From positions 1 through 64,000 of the forward strand of contig CAXMNX010000110.1 in the NCBI GenBank assembly GCA_964194845.1: 64,000 bases of DNA, read 5' to 3'. Of the stretch, positions 1 to 8,450 are shown one piece after another. A program made the position numbers and the translations under genes. Position 1 is the stretch's first letter; every line of letters starts with the position of its first letter. This DNA is from CAXMNX01 sp964194845 (GTDB taxonomy: Bacteria > Pseudomonadota > Alphaproteobacteria > Rhodobacterales > Rhodobacteraceae). The notes beneath the pieces are model-generated. The model did not search any database. It saw only the letters and a program-made list of their open reading frames with translations, and was not told the origin of the DNA.

Positions 1-546
1 ACGACGGATCGGACTGCTGCCACTGTCCGATCCGCCGCCCTCGTCCCGTTTCCGGGTTAGTCCAGCTGCGCGCGCCACCTGGGGGGATGTCTGCTCGCCC
101 GCGCGCCGGATCTCTTCAAAGGATGAAAGCGGGTGCCTGTACGAAACCTGCTATTTTATTGGTTCGGGGTCATTTGGTGCCCCTGATACTGTCCCGTTCC
201 ATCCGGTGATTGAGACGTTGCCATGGGATATCATGGGAAGCAACAGAAATTTTGGGGATATAGGGGTGATCAGGTGTCGACTGTTGATCATTTATCAACC
301 TGTATATCGATATCTCGTGGCAAAAAGCCCAAATTTTGCAATTGGGATACAATATGTAGTGTCTAACCTTTAGGCGGATTTTTTCCCACTATTTCCCAGA
401 GATTTATTGAGTGAGCGTAGAATATGCGAGTATTGAGCCGAATCTCTGCAAGAATCATCCGAAAATCGCGGCTCTCCCACGAAGTCCCTGCTACCTGAGT
501 TCGGTGGTGTCGCTAAGCCGCGACCAAGCAACGACGCAATTGCGCG
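1..546. other. Intergenic region, AT-rich, no supported gene
   Basis: I see no convincing gene here. A 10-bp inverted repeat (arm CGGATCGGAC, positions 5-14 against 25-34) lies at the left edge and could belong to a gene outside the window; no T-run follows it on the plus strand. The stretch from about 120 to 420 is clearly more AT-rich than its surroundings and holds the TGGGA-type repeats listed separately. A 60-codon minus-strand frame at 170-352 has no recognisable domain and no good ribosome binding site. Confidence 0.6.
224..398. promoter_or_regulatory. Phased TGGGA repeats resembling MraZ boxes
   Basis: On the plus strand TGGGA occurs at 224-228 and 234-238, exactly 10 bp apart, followed by TGGGG at 253 and AGGGG at 262. 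On the minus strand two more TGGGA copies occur at about 384-398, again 10 bp apart. MraZ operators are known as TGGGN repeats separated by 5 bp. No mraZ or rsmH gene is visible inside the window, so the link is only by pattern. Confidence 0.3.
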
Positions 547-1623
547 TCAGGCCATGCCGCCGCCGACCAGCCGCCTCGCCAGGTGGCCATAGGCCTCCGC
601 TGCCGGGGCATCGCTTAGTGCAATCGGTTGCCCGCTATCCCCGGCAAGCCGCACTTCCAGCGACAATGGAAGCTCGCCCAGAAACGGCACGCCAAGACGC
701 TCCGCTTCGGCCCGGACCCCGCCATGGCCAAACAAGTGTGCCTCGTGCCCGCAGTTCGGGCAGACATAGGTAGACATGTTCTCGATCAACCCCAAAATCG
801 GCGTGTTCAGCGTCCGAAACATATCAATCGCCTTCCTCGCATCCAGAAGTGCGACGTCCTGCGGGGTCGAGACCACCAGCGCACCGGTCACCTGCGTCCG
901 CTGACAAAGCGTCAATTGCACGTCGCCTGTCCCCGGCGGCAGATCGACGATCAGCACGTCCAGCTCGCCCCAGGCCACCTGCCCCAGCATCTGCTGCAAC
1001 GCCCCCATCAGCATCGGCCCGCGCCAGATAATTGCCTTGTCCGCCTCCATCATGAACCCGATGGACATCAGCGTCACGCCATGGCTTTGCAACGGAATGA
1101 TCGTCTTGCCGTCCGGCGACGATGGCCGCTTGGATATCCCCATCATTTTCGGCTGCGACGGCCCGTAAATGTCGGCGTCCAGCAATCCCACGCGCCGCCC
1201 CTGCCGCGCCAGCGCCACCGCCAGGTTCGACGCAACCGTCGATTTACCGACGCCACCTTTGCCCGAACCAACCGCAAGGATCCGCTCAACGCCTGAAACC
1301 TTCGCGGGCCCGCCCTGCTGCGGCGTCGGGTGCCCGCCCACCTTCAGCGACGGCGGCAGTTTCGGCGGCGCGGCGGGTCCGTGTGCCGTCAGCACAACCG
1401 ACACCTGCTCGACGCCGTCAAGGTTTTTGACCGCCAGCTCGGCGGCATCGCGCACTGCCGCCATCGCCCGCGCCGCATCCGCAGTGGGTGCTTCGATGAC
1501 AAAGCGCACCGCACCACCCTCGACCGTCAGCGCGCGCACCAGGTCATTCGATACCAGATCGCCGCCATCAGGCAGCGATATCCGGCGCAATGTCTCCAGA
1601 ATGTCGTCCGCCGAGACTTTCAT
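547..1623 (-). CDS. mrp: Mrp/NBP35-family ATP-binding Fe-S cluster carrier protein
   Basis: Probable cytosolic P-loop ATPase that carries Fe-S clusters to apo-proteins (Mrp/ApbC family). Residues 1 to about 80 form the MIP18/DUF59-like domain often fused to Mrp in proteobacteria. A Pro-rich linker follows, then the deviant Walker A (GSGKGGVGKST) at residues 119-129. CPNC at residues 288-291 is the CxxC that binds the bridging cluster in the dimer. The length of 358 residues is normal. The gene stands alone, facing away from the DUF1127 gene. The ATG start gives a complete N-terminal domain. The family assignment is secure; client proteins are unknown. Confidence 0.93.
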   Translation of the reverse strand: MKVSADDILETLRRISLPDGGDLVSNDLVRALTVEGGAVRFVIEAPTADAARAMAAVRDAAELAVKNLDGVEQVSVVLTAHGPAAPPKLPPSLKVGGHPTPQQGGPAKVSGVERILAVGSGKGGVGKSTVASNLAVALARQGRRVGLLDADIYGPSQPKMMGISKRPSSPDGKTIIPLQSHGVTLMSIGFMMEADKAIIWRGPMLMGALQQMLGQVAWGELDVLIVDLPPGTGDVQLTLCQRTQVTGALVVSTPQDVALLDARKAIDMFRTLNTPILGLIENMSTYVCPNCGHEAHLFGHGGVRAEAERLGVPFLGELPLSLEVRLAGDSGQPIALSDAPAAEAYGHLARRLVGGGMA

Positions 1624-1734
1624 GCCAACACCCGCAATTGCCGTTCAACACCTTACTTGCGCGCCCGGCGCCGCAGACGCAAGGCCGCGTAAATCTTTTA
1701 CGCCGCACGATTTATGCAACCACCGACCCATGTA

Positions 1735-1785
1735 AATGCTGCATGGCAGCATTGCGGCGATTGGGGATTGTGCAACCGCAGCATT
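1735..1785 (+). promoter_or_regulatory. CTGC-N3-GCAG inverted repeat (PhaR-box-like operator)
   Basis: A perfect inverted repeat with 8-bp arms (AATGCTGC at 1735-1742, GCAGCATT at 1746-1753, spacer ATG) lies about 100 bp before the DUF1127 start, and a third GCAGCATT half-site follows at 1778-1785. The core matches CTGC-N3-4-GCAG, the recognition pattern described for the PHB-responsive repressor PhaR of Paracoccus. Regulator identity is inferred from the motif only. Confidence 0.45.
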
Positions 1786-1853
1786 TGTTTATCTTTTGGT
1801 CAAGAAACAACACGACCCAGCACATTCGCAGGTGCTTTTGAAGGAGCCAGGAC

Positions 1854-2069
1854 ATGAGTACGATTGATATCTTTACCCGCGCCGGTAACGCCCAGGGAAC
1901 ACGCCTGCGCGGCGTCTTCGCCAGGATTGTGGCCCGCGTGCGCCGTTACAACTCCTACAGCCGGACCCTGACCGAGCTTGGGAACCTGACCGACCACGAA
2001 CTGGCCGATCTCGGCCTTTCGCGCCACCAGATCCGCAGCGTTGCCTTTCGCGAGGCTTACGAGCGCTGA
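1854..2069 (+). CDS. DUF1127 family small basic protein
   Basis: A 71-residue protein with the DUF1127 signature in its C-terminal half: an Arg-rich stretch, then the LTDHELADLGLSRHQIR motif (residues about 44-60). DUF1127 proteins are abundant small proteins in alphaproteobacteria; some affect RNA turnover or phosphate and stress physiology, but no function can be read from this sequence. A good ribosome binding site (AAGGAG) precedes the ATG. The gene is monocistronic, with a TGC-rich palindrome upstream and a strong terminator downstream. A second DUF1127 gene occurs at 56868. Confidence 0.85.
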   Translation: MSTIDIFTRAGNAQGTRLRGVFARIVARVRRYNSYSRTLTELGNLTDHELADLGLSRHQIRSVAFREAYER

Positions 2070-2117
2070 CAATTACACCACATCGGAAAGTCTTCTCCTC
2101 CCTGGACTTTCTGACAT

Positions 2118-2156
2118 AAAGCGGCGGCATTCTCCTCCCTGGTGCCGCCGCTTTTT
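2118..2156 (+). terminator. Rho-independent terminator after DUF1127 gene
   Basis: An inverted repeat with arm AAAGCGGCGGCA (2118-2129) and its complement at 2143-2154, loop of 13 nt, ending in a T-run to 2156. It sits about 50 bp after the DUF1127 stop. Confidence 0.85.
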
Positions 2157-2212
2157 AGTTGCGGCACCTGGCGATTGCCCCGGAAAGAAAGCAAAATTTA
2201 AGTCAAATTCGC

Positions 2213-2235
2213 CTTCATCTTTTCAATAAATACGC
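2213..2235 (+). repeat. Single arm of the AAATACGC intergenic repeat
   Basis: The motif CTTCATCTTTTCA followed by ATAAATACGC lies between the convergent DUF1127 and betB genes. The same motif recurs near 8402, 38221 and 51981 and, inverted, at 38112 and 51885. Confidence 0.6.
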
Positions 2236-2263
2236 ATCCCCACGGCGGCAACAATTTACACCG

Positions 2264-3721
2264 TCAAAACGGCGCCTCGACCTCGCCCATGCCGACATAA
2301 ACCGCCTTCGCTTCGGAATAATGCCCAATCGCCGCTTTCGAGTTTTCGCGCCCCACGCCTGACAATTTCGAGCCACCAAACGGCATCTCGACCGGTGCCG
2401 CGTTATAGTGGTTGATATAGCAGGTGCCCGCTTCAAACGCCGATGCCACGCGATGCCCGCGCGCCAGATCGCGGGTAAATACCCCTGCGGCCAGTCCAAA
2501 GGGTGTCGCGTTCGCGCGGGCCAACACGTCGTCCTCGCCGTCAAAATCCAGAACCGACATCACGGGACCGAATATCTCTTCCCGCGCAATCGTCATCTCA
2601 TCTGTAACACCGGTAAACACCGTCGGTTCCACGAAATACCCGTCGCGGTTCGCCCGCCGTCCGCCGTACGCCAGCACCGCGCCCTCGGCCACGCCACCCT
2701 CGATAAACCCCAGCACAATTTTCATCTGCGCCTCGCTGACCAGCGGCCCGAAGTTCACCGCCTCGTCCATCGGGTCGCCCATCACCACGCCCTTTGTCAG
2801 CCGCTCGGTCAGCCGCGCAACAAAGTCATCGCGAACCCCGCGTTCGACAAAAACCCGCGTGCCGTTCGAACAGACCTGTCCTGACGAATAAAAATTCCCC
2901 AGAATCGCCCCCGACACCGCCTTATCCAGATCGGCATCCGCAAAGACCAAAAGCGGTGATTTACCCCCCAGTTCCATCGTGACATGGCGCATACCCGCCG
3001 CCGCCGCCGCGTAAACCTTTTTACCGGTCGGCACCGATCCGGTCAGCGACACCTTCGCCACTCGGTCGTCGGTGATCAGCCTCGCCCCAACCGCGCCGCG
3101 TCCCTGCACCACATTGTAGATGCCATCGGGCAACCCGGCTTCTTTGAAAATTTCCGCGACTTTCAAAGCGGAAAGCGGCGTCGTCTCGGAGGGCTTAAAG
3201 ACCATCGCATTCCCGCAGGCCAGCGCCGGTGCCGCCTTCCAGCAGGCGATCTGGGTTGGATAGTTCCAGGCCCCGATGCCCACGCAGACACCCAGCGGTT
3301 CGCGGATCGTATAGGCCCAGTCGCCGCCCGGCAGCGGGATGTGTTCGCCGGTGATCGACCCCGCCAGACCGCCAAAATACTCCAGCGCATCGGCCCCTGA
3401 TGTGGCATCAGCCACCAGCGTTTCCTGCAACGGCTTGCCGGTATCCAGCGTCTCGATCTCGGAAAGCTCGCGGTTCCGCTCGCGCATCATGTCGGCGGCG
3501 CGCCGCAACACACGCCCGCGCTCGGTCCCGGTCATCGCGGCCCAGACCGGCTGCGCCGCTGTCGCCGCCGCAAGTGCTGCTTCAACCACGGCATCCGTCG
3601 CCTCATGAAGACGCGCCACCACTTCACCGTTCGCGGCATAAACACAGTCGATCGCAGCACCCGCGTCATCTTCGACATAAGCGCCGTTCACAAAATGGCT
3701 GGCTTTCGGTTGCGCGCGCAT
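2264..3721 (-). CDS. betB: Betaine-aldehyde dehydrogenase
   Basis: NAD-dependent oxidation of betaine aldehyde to glycine betaine, the second step of choline conversion to the osmoprotectant. The 485-residue protein has the usual BetB start (MRAQPKASHF) and all ALDH landmarks: the WNYP Asn at 153, Lys176, the MELGGK Glu at 250 and the catalytic Cys284 in GQVCSNGTRVF. No betA or betI is adjacent; a choline-sulfatase-type gene lies 35 kb away at 38292. It is read toward the DUF1127 gene and lies 54 bp after pta. Since pta and xsc handle another small aldehyde, activity on sulfoacetaldehyde cannot be excluded, but the sequence points to BetB. Confidence 0.9.
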   Translation of the reverse strand: MRAQPKASHFVNGAYVEDDAGAAIDCVYAANGEVVARLHEATDAVVEAALAAATAAQPVWAAMTGTERGRVLRRAADMMRERNRELSEIETLDTGKPLQETLVADATSGADALEYFGGLAGSITGEHIPLPGGDWAYTIREPLGVCVGIGAWNYPTQIACWKAAPALACGNAMVFKPSETTPLSALKVAEIFKEAGLPDGIYNVVQGRGAVGARLITDDRVAKVSLTGSVPTGKKVYAAAAAGMRHVTMELGGKSPLLVFADADLDKAVSGAILGNFYSSGQVCSNGTRVFVERGVRDDFVARLTERLTKGVVMGDPMDEAVNFGPLVSEAQMKIVLGFIEGGVAEGAVLAYGGRRANRDGYFVEPTVFTGVTDEMTIAREEIFGPVMSVLDFDGEDDVLARANATPFGLAAGVFTRDLARGHRVASAFEAGTCYINHYNAAPVEMPFGGSKLSGVGRENSKAAIGHYSEAKAVYVGMGEVEAPF

Positions 3722-3775
3722 GGGGTATCTCCGGCAAATTCACTCGCCGATCTCGACCACGAATTCAGACGCTTA

Positions 3776-4762
3776 TCAAGTGCCCGATGTTGCCGCCGCC
3801 TGCGCCCCGGTAATCGCGATCATCTGATAGATGTCATCTTCGGTGGCACCACGCGAAAGATCGTTCGCAGTCCGCGCCAGCCCTTGCAACACAGGCCCAA
3901 GTGCCACAGCCCCGCCAAGGCGCTGCGTAATCTTATATCCGATGTTCCCAGCACTAAGGCTTGGAAAAATAAAGACATTTGCCTGACCCTCGACAGGCGA
4001 TCCAGGCGCCTTCTTCGCCGCGATATCCGGCACCATCGCCGCATCGAACTGCAACTCGCCATCGACGGCCAGGTCCGGTGCGCGCGCCTTCACAATCGCA
4101 AGCGCCGCCTGAATGCGCTCCAGCGAAGAATGCGCGCGTTCCGGCACCGAACCTTTGGTCGAGAACGACAGAAACGCCACGCGCGGCTCAATGCCTGTCA
4201 ATGCTTTCAGCGAGGCCGCCGATGCAAGCGCGATACTCGCCAGTTCTTCTGCCGTCGGTTGAAGGATCAATGCGCAGTCGGAAAACACTACGGGTCGGTC
4301 GAACGGCGCCCCCAGCAGCAGCAGAAAACAGCTAGACACAACGTCGACCCCGGGCGCCTTGCCAATCACCTGCAACGCCGTTCTCACCACATCGGACGTC
4401 GTCTCGACAGCCCCGCCAAGCGTGCCATCCGCATCACCCAGCCGCACCATCATCGCGGAAAATCCCAGCCGCGAGGTCATCGCCGCGAGCGCCGCCTCTT
4501 CGCTCAGACCTTTGTGCTTTCGCACCTCAAAATAGGCGTCCGCATAGGCATCCAACCGCCCGGACGTGGCCGGATTGATCGCCTGCACCCTTTCGCCCAA
4601 AGCCGCGACATCACCAACCAACGTAATCCGCGCAATCCCATCCGCTGCCGCCCGCAATGCTGCCGCCTGAACCCGCGGGTCATCGCCTTCCGACAGCACG
4701 ATATGCGGTCGCGCCGCCTGACTTGTCGCGATGATGTCGTCGATTACACCCATGGCACTCAT
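3776..4762 (-). CDS. pta: Phosphate acetyltransferase of the taurine module
   Basis: Converts the acetyl phosphate made by Xsc into acetyl-CoA. The protein has about 328 residues, the single-domain Pta/PTB form without the N-terminal DRTGG region, ending in the usual conserved part (NIGYKITQRLGGA, ALGPVLQGL, SRGATEDD). It follows xsc by about 60 bp and is surely co-transcribed, which is the common xsc-pta order in alphaproteobacteria. The start is uncertain: ATG at 4762 (MSAMGVIDD) fits the family length, whereas a GTG at 4789 would add nine residues. Confidence 0.88.
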   Translation of the reverse strand: MSAMGVIDDIIATSQAARPHIVLSEGDDPRVQAAALRAAADGIARITLVGDVAALGERVQAINPATSGRLDAYADAYFEVRKHKGLSEEAALAAMTSRLGFSAMMVRLGDADGTLGGAVETTSDVVRTALQVIGKAPGVDVVSSCFLLLLGAPFDRPVVFSDCALILQPTAEELASIALASAASLKALTGIEPRVAFLSFSTKGSVPERAHSSLERIQAALAIVKARAPDLAVDGELQFDAAMVPDIAAKKAPGSPVEGQANVFIFPSLSAGNIGYKITQRLGGAVALGPVLQGLARTANDLSRGATEDDIYQMIAITGAQAAATSGT

Positions 4763-4821
4763 ATCAGACGAAAAAGGCCGATGGTCCACCCCACCGGCCC
4801 TTCAAGCTCAGTATTGCCCGA

Positions 4822-6591
4822 TTACTCAGCCGCCATGTCCGCAGCACTTACACCCGCAACCGCGACCGGAGCCTTCATCGCATCGCGACGGAACGGCTCG
4901 CCCAGTTCCTGGTTGATCATCGCCTCGATCAGCGTCGTCTTGCCGTGGTTCATCTGGTCGTCCACGGCCTTCCTCAACGCCTGCGTCAGCTCTTCCATCG
5001 TGCGCGCCACAACGCCCTGCAAACCGCAGGCTTTTGCGATCCCGGCATAGCTCACCTGCTCGTCCAGTTCCGTGCCGACGAAGTTGTCCGCATACCATAG
5101 CGTGGTGTTCCGCTTTTCAGCGCCCCACTGATAGTTGCGGAAAACCACATGGGTAATCGCAGGCCACTCGCCGCGGCCAATCGCGGTCAACTCGTTCACC
5201 GCGATGCCAAAGGCACCATCGCCGGAAAACCCGACGACCGGTACTTTGGGCTGGCCGATCTTTGCGCCGACAATCGACGGCAACCCGTAACCGCAAGGGC
5301 CGAACAACCCGGGCGCCAGATATTTGCGCGTCTCCTCGAAGGTCGGATAGGCATTGCCGATGGCGCAGTTGTTGCCGATATCGCTTGAGATGATCGCCTC
5401 TTTCGGCAGTGCGGCCTGTATCGCGCGCCACGCCATACGGGGGCTCATCCAGTCGGGCTTGGACGCACGCGCACGTTCGTTCCAGGTTGTGCCCGGATCG
5501 TCGTCTTCGTGATCCATTGATGACAATTGCTGCGCCCAGGACGATTTCGTCTGCGCAATCATGCTCTTACGGTCAGCCCGGCCAGTATCGCCAGCCCCAT
5601 CAGACAGCTTGCCAAGAATGCCCTCGGCCACTTTCCTCGCATCGCCAACGATCCCGACCGACACCTTCTTGGTCAGCCCGATCCGGTCCGCATTGATATC
5701 GACCTGAATGATCTTCGCCTGCTTCGGCCAATAGTCGATGCCATACCCCGGCAGCGTTGAGAATGGATTGAGCCTTGTGCCAAGCGCCAGCACCACGTCT
5801 GCCTTCGAGATCAGCTCCATCCCCGCTTTCGAGCCGTTATACCCCAGCGGCCCGGCAAACAGCGGATGTGATCCAGGAAAGGCGTCATTGTGCTGATAGC
5901 CCACGCAAACCGGCGCATCCAACCGCTCGGCCAGCGCTTTGGAGGCCGGGATCGCGCCGCCCAGAACCACGCCCGCGCCGTTCAGAATGACCGGAAACGC
6001 GGCTTCCGACAGAAGTTCGGCCGCCTTCGCGATGGCCTGCTCGCCACCCGCCGGACGCTCAAACTCGACCATTGCGGGCATATCGACGTCGATCACCTGG
6101 GTCCAGTAGTCGCGCGGAATATTGATCTGTGCGGGCCCACTGGCGCGCTTGGCTTGCAGAATGACGCGGTTCAGCACCTCGGGGATGCGGCTGGGATCGC
6201 GAACCTCTTCCTGATAGGCGACACAATCGGCGAACATGTTCATCTGTTCGATTTCCTGGAACCCGCCCTGACCGATGGTCTTGTTCGCCGCCTGCGGTGT
6301 CACCAGCAGAACCGGCGTGTGGTTCCAGTAAGCGGTCTTCACGGCGGTGACAAAGTTGGCAATTCCGGGGCCGTTCTGGGCGATCATCATGCTCATATCG
6401 CCAGTCGCACGGCTATAGCCGTCGGCCATGAATCCGGCCGAACCCTCGTGCGCGCAGTCCCAAAACATGATCCCGGCGGTCGGAAACAGATCCGAGATCG
6501 GCATCATCGCCGAGCCGATAATTCCAAAAGCGTGTTGAATTCCGTGTTGCTGAAGCACTTTGATAAAGGCTTCTTCGGTGGTCATTTTCAT
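4822..6591 (-). CDS. xsc: Sulfoacetaldehyde acetyltransferase
   Basis: ThDP-dependent enzyme splitting sulfoacetaldehyde with phosphate into acetyl phosphate and sulfite, the desulfonation step of taurine degradation. The 589-residue protein has the three-domain ThDP fold: the N-terminal PYR domain with the cofactor-activating Glu in HEGSAGFMADGYSRATG, a middle domain, and the PP domain with the GDG metal-binding motif (SGDGAFGI) and the Asn in FRNYQWG. The start at 6591 (MKMTTEEAF) is chosen because GGAGG lies 8-9 bases upstream; an in-frame ATG further out lacks such a site. TauR-type direct repeats lie about 57-90 bp upstream. Confidence 0.95.
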   Translation of the reverse strand: MKMTTEEAFIKVLQQHGIQHAFGIIGSAMMPISDLFPTAGIMFWDCAHEGSAGFMADGYSRATGDMSMMIAQNGPGIANFVTAVKTAYWNHTPVLLVTPQAANKTIGQGGFQEIEQMNMFADCVAYQEEVRDPSRIPEVLNRVILQAKRASGPAQINIPRDYWTQVIDVDMPAMVEFERPAGGEQAIAKAAELLSEAAFPVILNGAGVVLGGAIPASKALAERLDAPVCVGYQHNDAFPGSHPLFAGPLGYNGSKAGMELISKADVVLALGTRLNPFSTLPGYGIDYWPKQAKIIQVDINADRIGLTKKVSVGIVGDARKVAEGILGKLSDGAGDTGRADRKSMIAQTKSSWAQQLSSMDHEDDDPGTTWNERARASKPDWMSPRMAWRAIQAALPKEAIISSDIGNNCAIGNAYPTFEETRKYLAPGLFGPCGYGLPSIVGAKIGQPKVPVVGFSGDGAFGIAVNELTAIGRGEWPAITHVVFRNYQWGAEKRNTTLWYADNFVGTELDEQVSYAGIAKACGLQGVVARTMEELTQALRKAVDDQMNHGKTTLIEAMINQELGEPFRRDAMKAPVAVAGVSAADMAAE

Positions 6592-6647
6592 GGGGCTATC
6601 CTCCGGTGGATTTGCGCCGATCAATAGGTTTAGGGGCGAGTTGGCAG

Positions 6648-6680
6648 TAGGGCCAGTAGGGTGTGCAACTTAGGGCCAGA
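6648..6680 (-). promoter_or_regulatory. Predicted TauR operator upstream of xsc
   Basis: Read on the minus strand, CTGGCCCTAA (6671-6680) and CTGGCCCTAC (about 6647-6656) form direct repeats whose starts are 23 bp apart. They lie about 57-90 bp before the xsc start codon. A pair with the same spacing precedes tpa. TauR of Rhodobacter capsulatus is reported to use direct repeats of a CTGGACYTAA type, which these closely resemble. Confidence 0.7.
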
Positions 6681-6881
6681 CGACCAGAAATTCGGACTCG
6701 TTGGCTCTATTTGTACCGATGGCCAACTCAGCGAGATATATCGAAGGGAATATGCCCGGATCCGACCCAAAATATCCGCATCGGCATCGTTTGTTGTATT
6801 TATTCAATTCGATCACCAAATACAGCGCAGATTTCACCACAGAATGTGGCATTCGTATAAGCGCCCAAACGCAATCAGGCG

Positions 6882-8339
6882 TCATATGGCCCCAATCGCC
6901 TTCGCAATCAGCGCAATCCCTTCCGGGATCCGGGCCGCCGGGATCGAGGAATAGGCCAGCCGATAGTAGTTTCGCGGCGGGTTCTCGCCGGGAAAGAACG
7001 GCGTGCCGTTTTCGATCAGCACGCCCTCGGCGATCAGATTGCCTGCCAGGACCTCGGCGTCAACGCCTTCCGGCGCGCGCATCCAGAAGCTTGACCCACC
7101 GGCACCCCCGCCCGAAATCTCCAACCCATGATCGCGGATCGCGGCCTCCATCACCCGGCGGCGTTCCTTGAACGCATTCGCGGTGCGCTTGATCAGCGCG
7201 TCATAATGCCCGAATGACAGAAAATACGCCGCCGTGCGCTGCACATGGCCCGGTGGATGGCGCAGGATCGTCGCGCGCAGCGCCCGCGCCTCGCGGATAA
7301 ACGGCGCGGACCCCACCAGATACCCAAGCCGCAATCCCGGAAACAGCGATTTCGAGAATGATCCGATATGGATCACCCGCCCTTCCCGGTCCAGCGACTT
7401 CAGCGCGGGCGATGGCGGCTCCAGAAATGACATCTCAAACTCGTAATCGTCCTCAACCACCAGAAAATTATCCCGACCCGCGCGTTCCAGCAATTCCCGC
7501 CGCCGCGCGATCGGCATCGTGACGCTGGTCGGGCAATGGTGGCTCGGCGTCGCGAACACCACATCGGTATCCTCGGGCACCGTCTCGGGGCGCAACCCAC
7601 CGTCATCCACTTCGACCGGCACAACATTGCATCGCGTCTGGTTAAGGATGTCCCGCAAACCGGGATAACAGGGCGCCTCGATCACCGCACGGCGCCGCTG
7701 CGTCAGCAGTATCTGCGCTGCCAGCCAAAGCGCGTTCTGCGCGCCCAGGGTGACCAGAATTTCGTCCGCCGCCGCCACAATCCCGCGGCGCGGCAGCGAA
7801 TGGCGCGCGATAAACTCCACCAATTTCGGGTCATCGCGTTCGTAGTAATCCCCTGTCATTGCTGCAAAATCTCGCTGGCCCAGCGCCTGCAACGCGCAAA
7901 GCCGCCAGTTCCGGTGGTCAAACAATGTCGCATCCGCCTGGCCGTAAATGAACGGATAACGAAAGCGCCGCCAGTCCTCGGGTTTTTCCAGCTTCGGCCC
8001 CGCCGACCACCGCGTCCCGATCATTCGCGCCCAGTCCACCGTGTCTTCACGTGGCCCCGGACTGATCGGCATTCGGGGACTCGGTGCCGACGCAGACACA
8101 TAATACCCCGACCGCCCCCGCGACACGATATAATCGTCCGCCAGAAGCTCGGAATAGGCCAGCGTCACGGTGATCCGGCTGACGCCTAAATGCCGGGCCA
8201 GCTTGCGGCTCGACGGCAGTCGTTCACCGGCAAGAAAACGCCCCGACAGGATGCCCTCGGCGACAATCGTCTGGATCTGCTTTTGCAGCGTCCCCTCGTG
8301 CGCGGGGTCAAGATAAAACGTCTCTTCTGATATCGGCAT
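6882..8339 (-). CDS. tauR: MocR/GntR-type transcriptional regulator of taurine genes
   Basis: Predicted taurine-responsive activator. The 485-residue protein has an N-terminal GntR winged-helix domain (residues about 12-82, with LPSSRKLARHLGVSRITV) fused to a fold-type I aminotransferase-like domain. The PLP-binding Lys is at 330 in GSFSKSLFPGLRLGY, so cofactor binding is expected although catalysis usually is not. It lies between xsc-pta and tpa, all on the same strand. The name rests on this context and on the repeats in front of xsc and tpa. Its own 5' flank has only a weak half-site near 8369, so autoregulation is not evident. Confidence 0.88.
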   Translation of the reverse strand: MPISEETFYLDPAHEGTLQKQIQTIVAEGILSGRFLAGERLPSSRKLARHLGVSRITVTLAYSELLADDYIVSRGRSGYYVSASAPSPRMPISPGPREDTVDWARMIGTRWSAGPKLEKPEDWRRFRYPFIYGQADATLFDHRNWRLCALQALGQRDFAAMTGDYYERDDPKLVEFIARHSLPRRGIVAAADEILVTLGAQNALWLAAQILLTQRRRAVIEAPCYPGLRDILNQTRCNVVPVEVDDGGLRPETVPEDTDVVFATPSHHCPTSVTMPIARRRELLERAGRDNFLVVEDDYEFEMSFLEPPSPALKSLDREGRVIHIGSFSKSLFPGLRLGYLVGSAPFIREARALRATILRHPPGHVQRTAAYFLSFGHYDALIKRTANAFKERRRVMEAAIRDHGLEISGGGAGGSSFWMRAPEGVDAEVLAGNLIAEGVLIENGTPFFPGENPPRNYYRLAYSSIPAARIPEGIALIAKAIGAI

Positions 8340-8401
8340 CAGTCAACTGGCCATATGATTCAAAAACCTTATAGCCAGAATGAAGCCCCCAAACCAGCCC
8401 A

Positions 8402-8423
8402 TTCATCTTTTCAGTAAATACGC
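8402..8423 (+). repeat. Single arm of the AAATACGC intergenic repeat
   Basis: TTCATCTTTTCAGTAAATACGC lacks the inverted partner seen at 38.1 and 51.9 kb. It lies between the tpa stop and the tauR start, immediately followed by a short GGGTCGAAGACCC palindrome. Confidence 0.55.
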
Positions 8424-8450
8424 CCTTGGGTCGAAGACCCCCGCGACCCC

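Noticed and set aside
170..352. 60-codon minus-strand frame in the AT-rich left region
   Set aside because: No ribosome binding site, no recognisable motif, and it overlaps repeated TGGGA elements; more likely chance in AT-rich DNA.
411..1735. Several plus-strand frames opposite the mrp gene
   Set aside because: They are Arg/Pro-rich shadows of the mrp coding strand with no conserved motifs. The same holds for most long frames opposite other genes in this window.
2264..3721. Sulfoacetaldehyde dehydrogenase role for the aldehyde dehydrogenase
   Set aside because: The neighbouring xsc makes the idea tempting, but the N-terminus, length and active-site motifs match BetB.
8340..8450. TauR operator in front of tauR itself
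   Set aside because: Only one weak half-site (TTATAGCCAG near 8369) without a partner 23 bp away; not enough to claim autoregulation.
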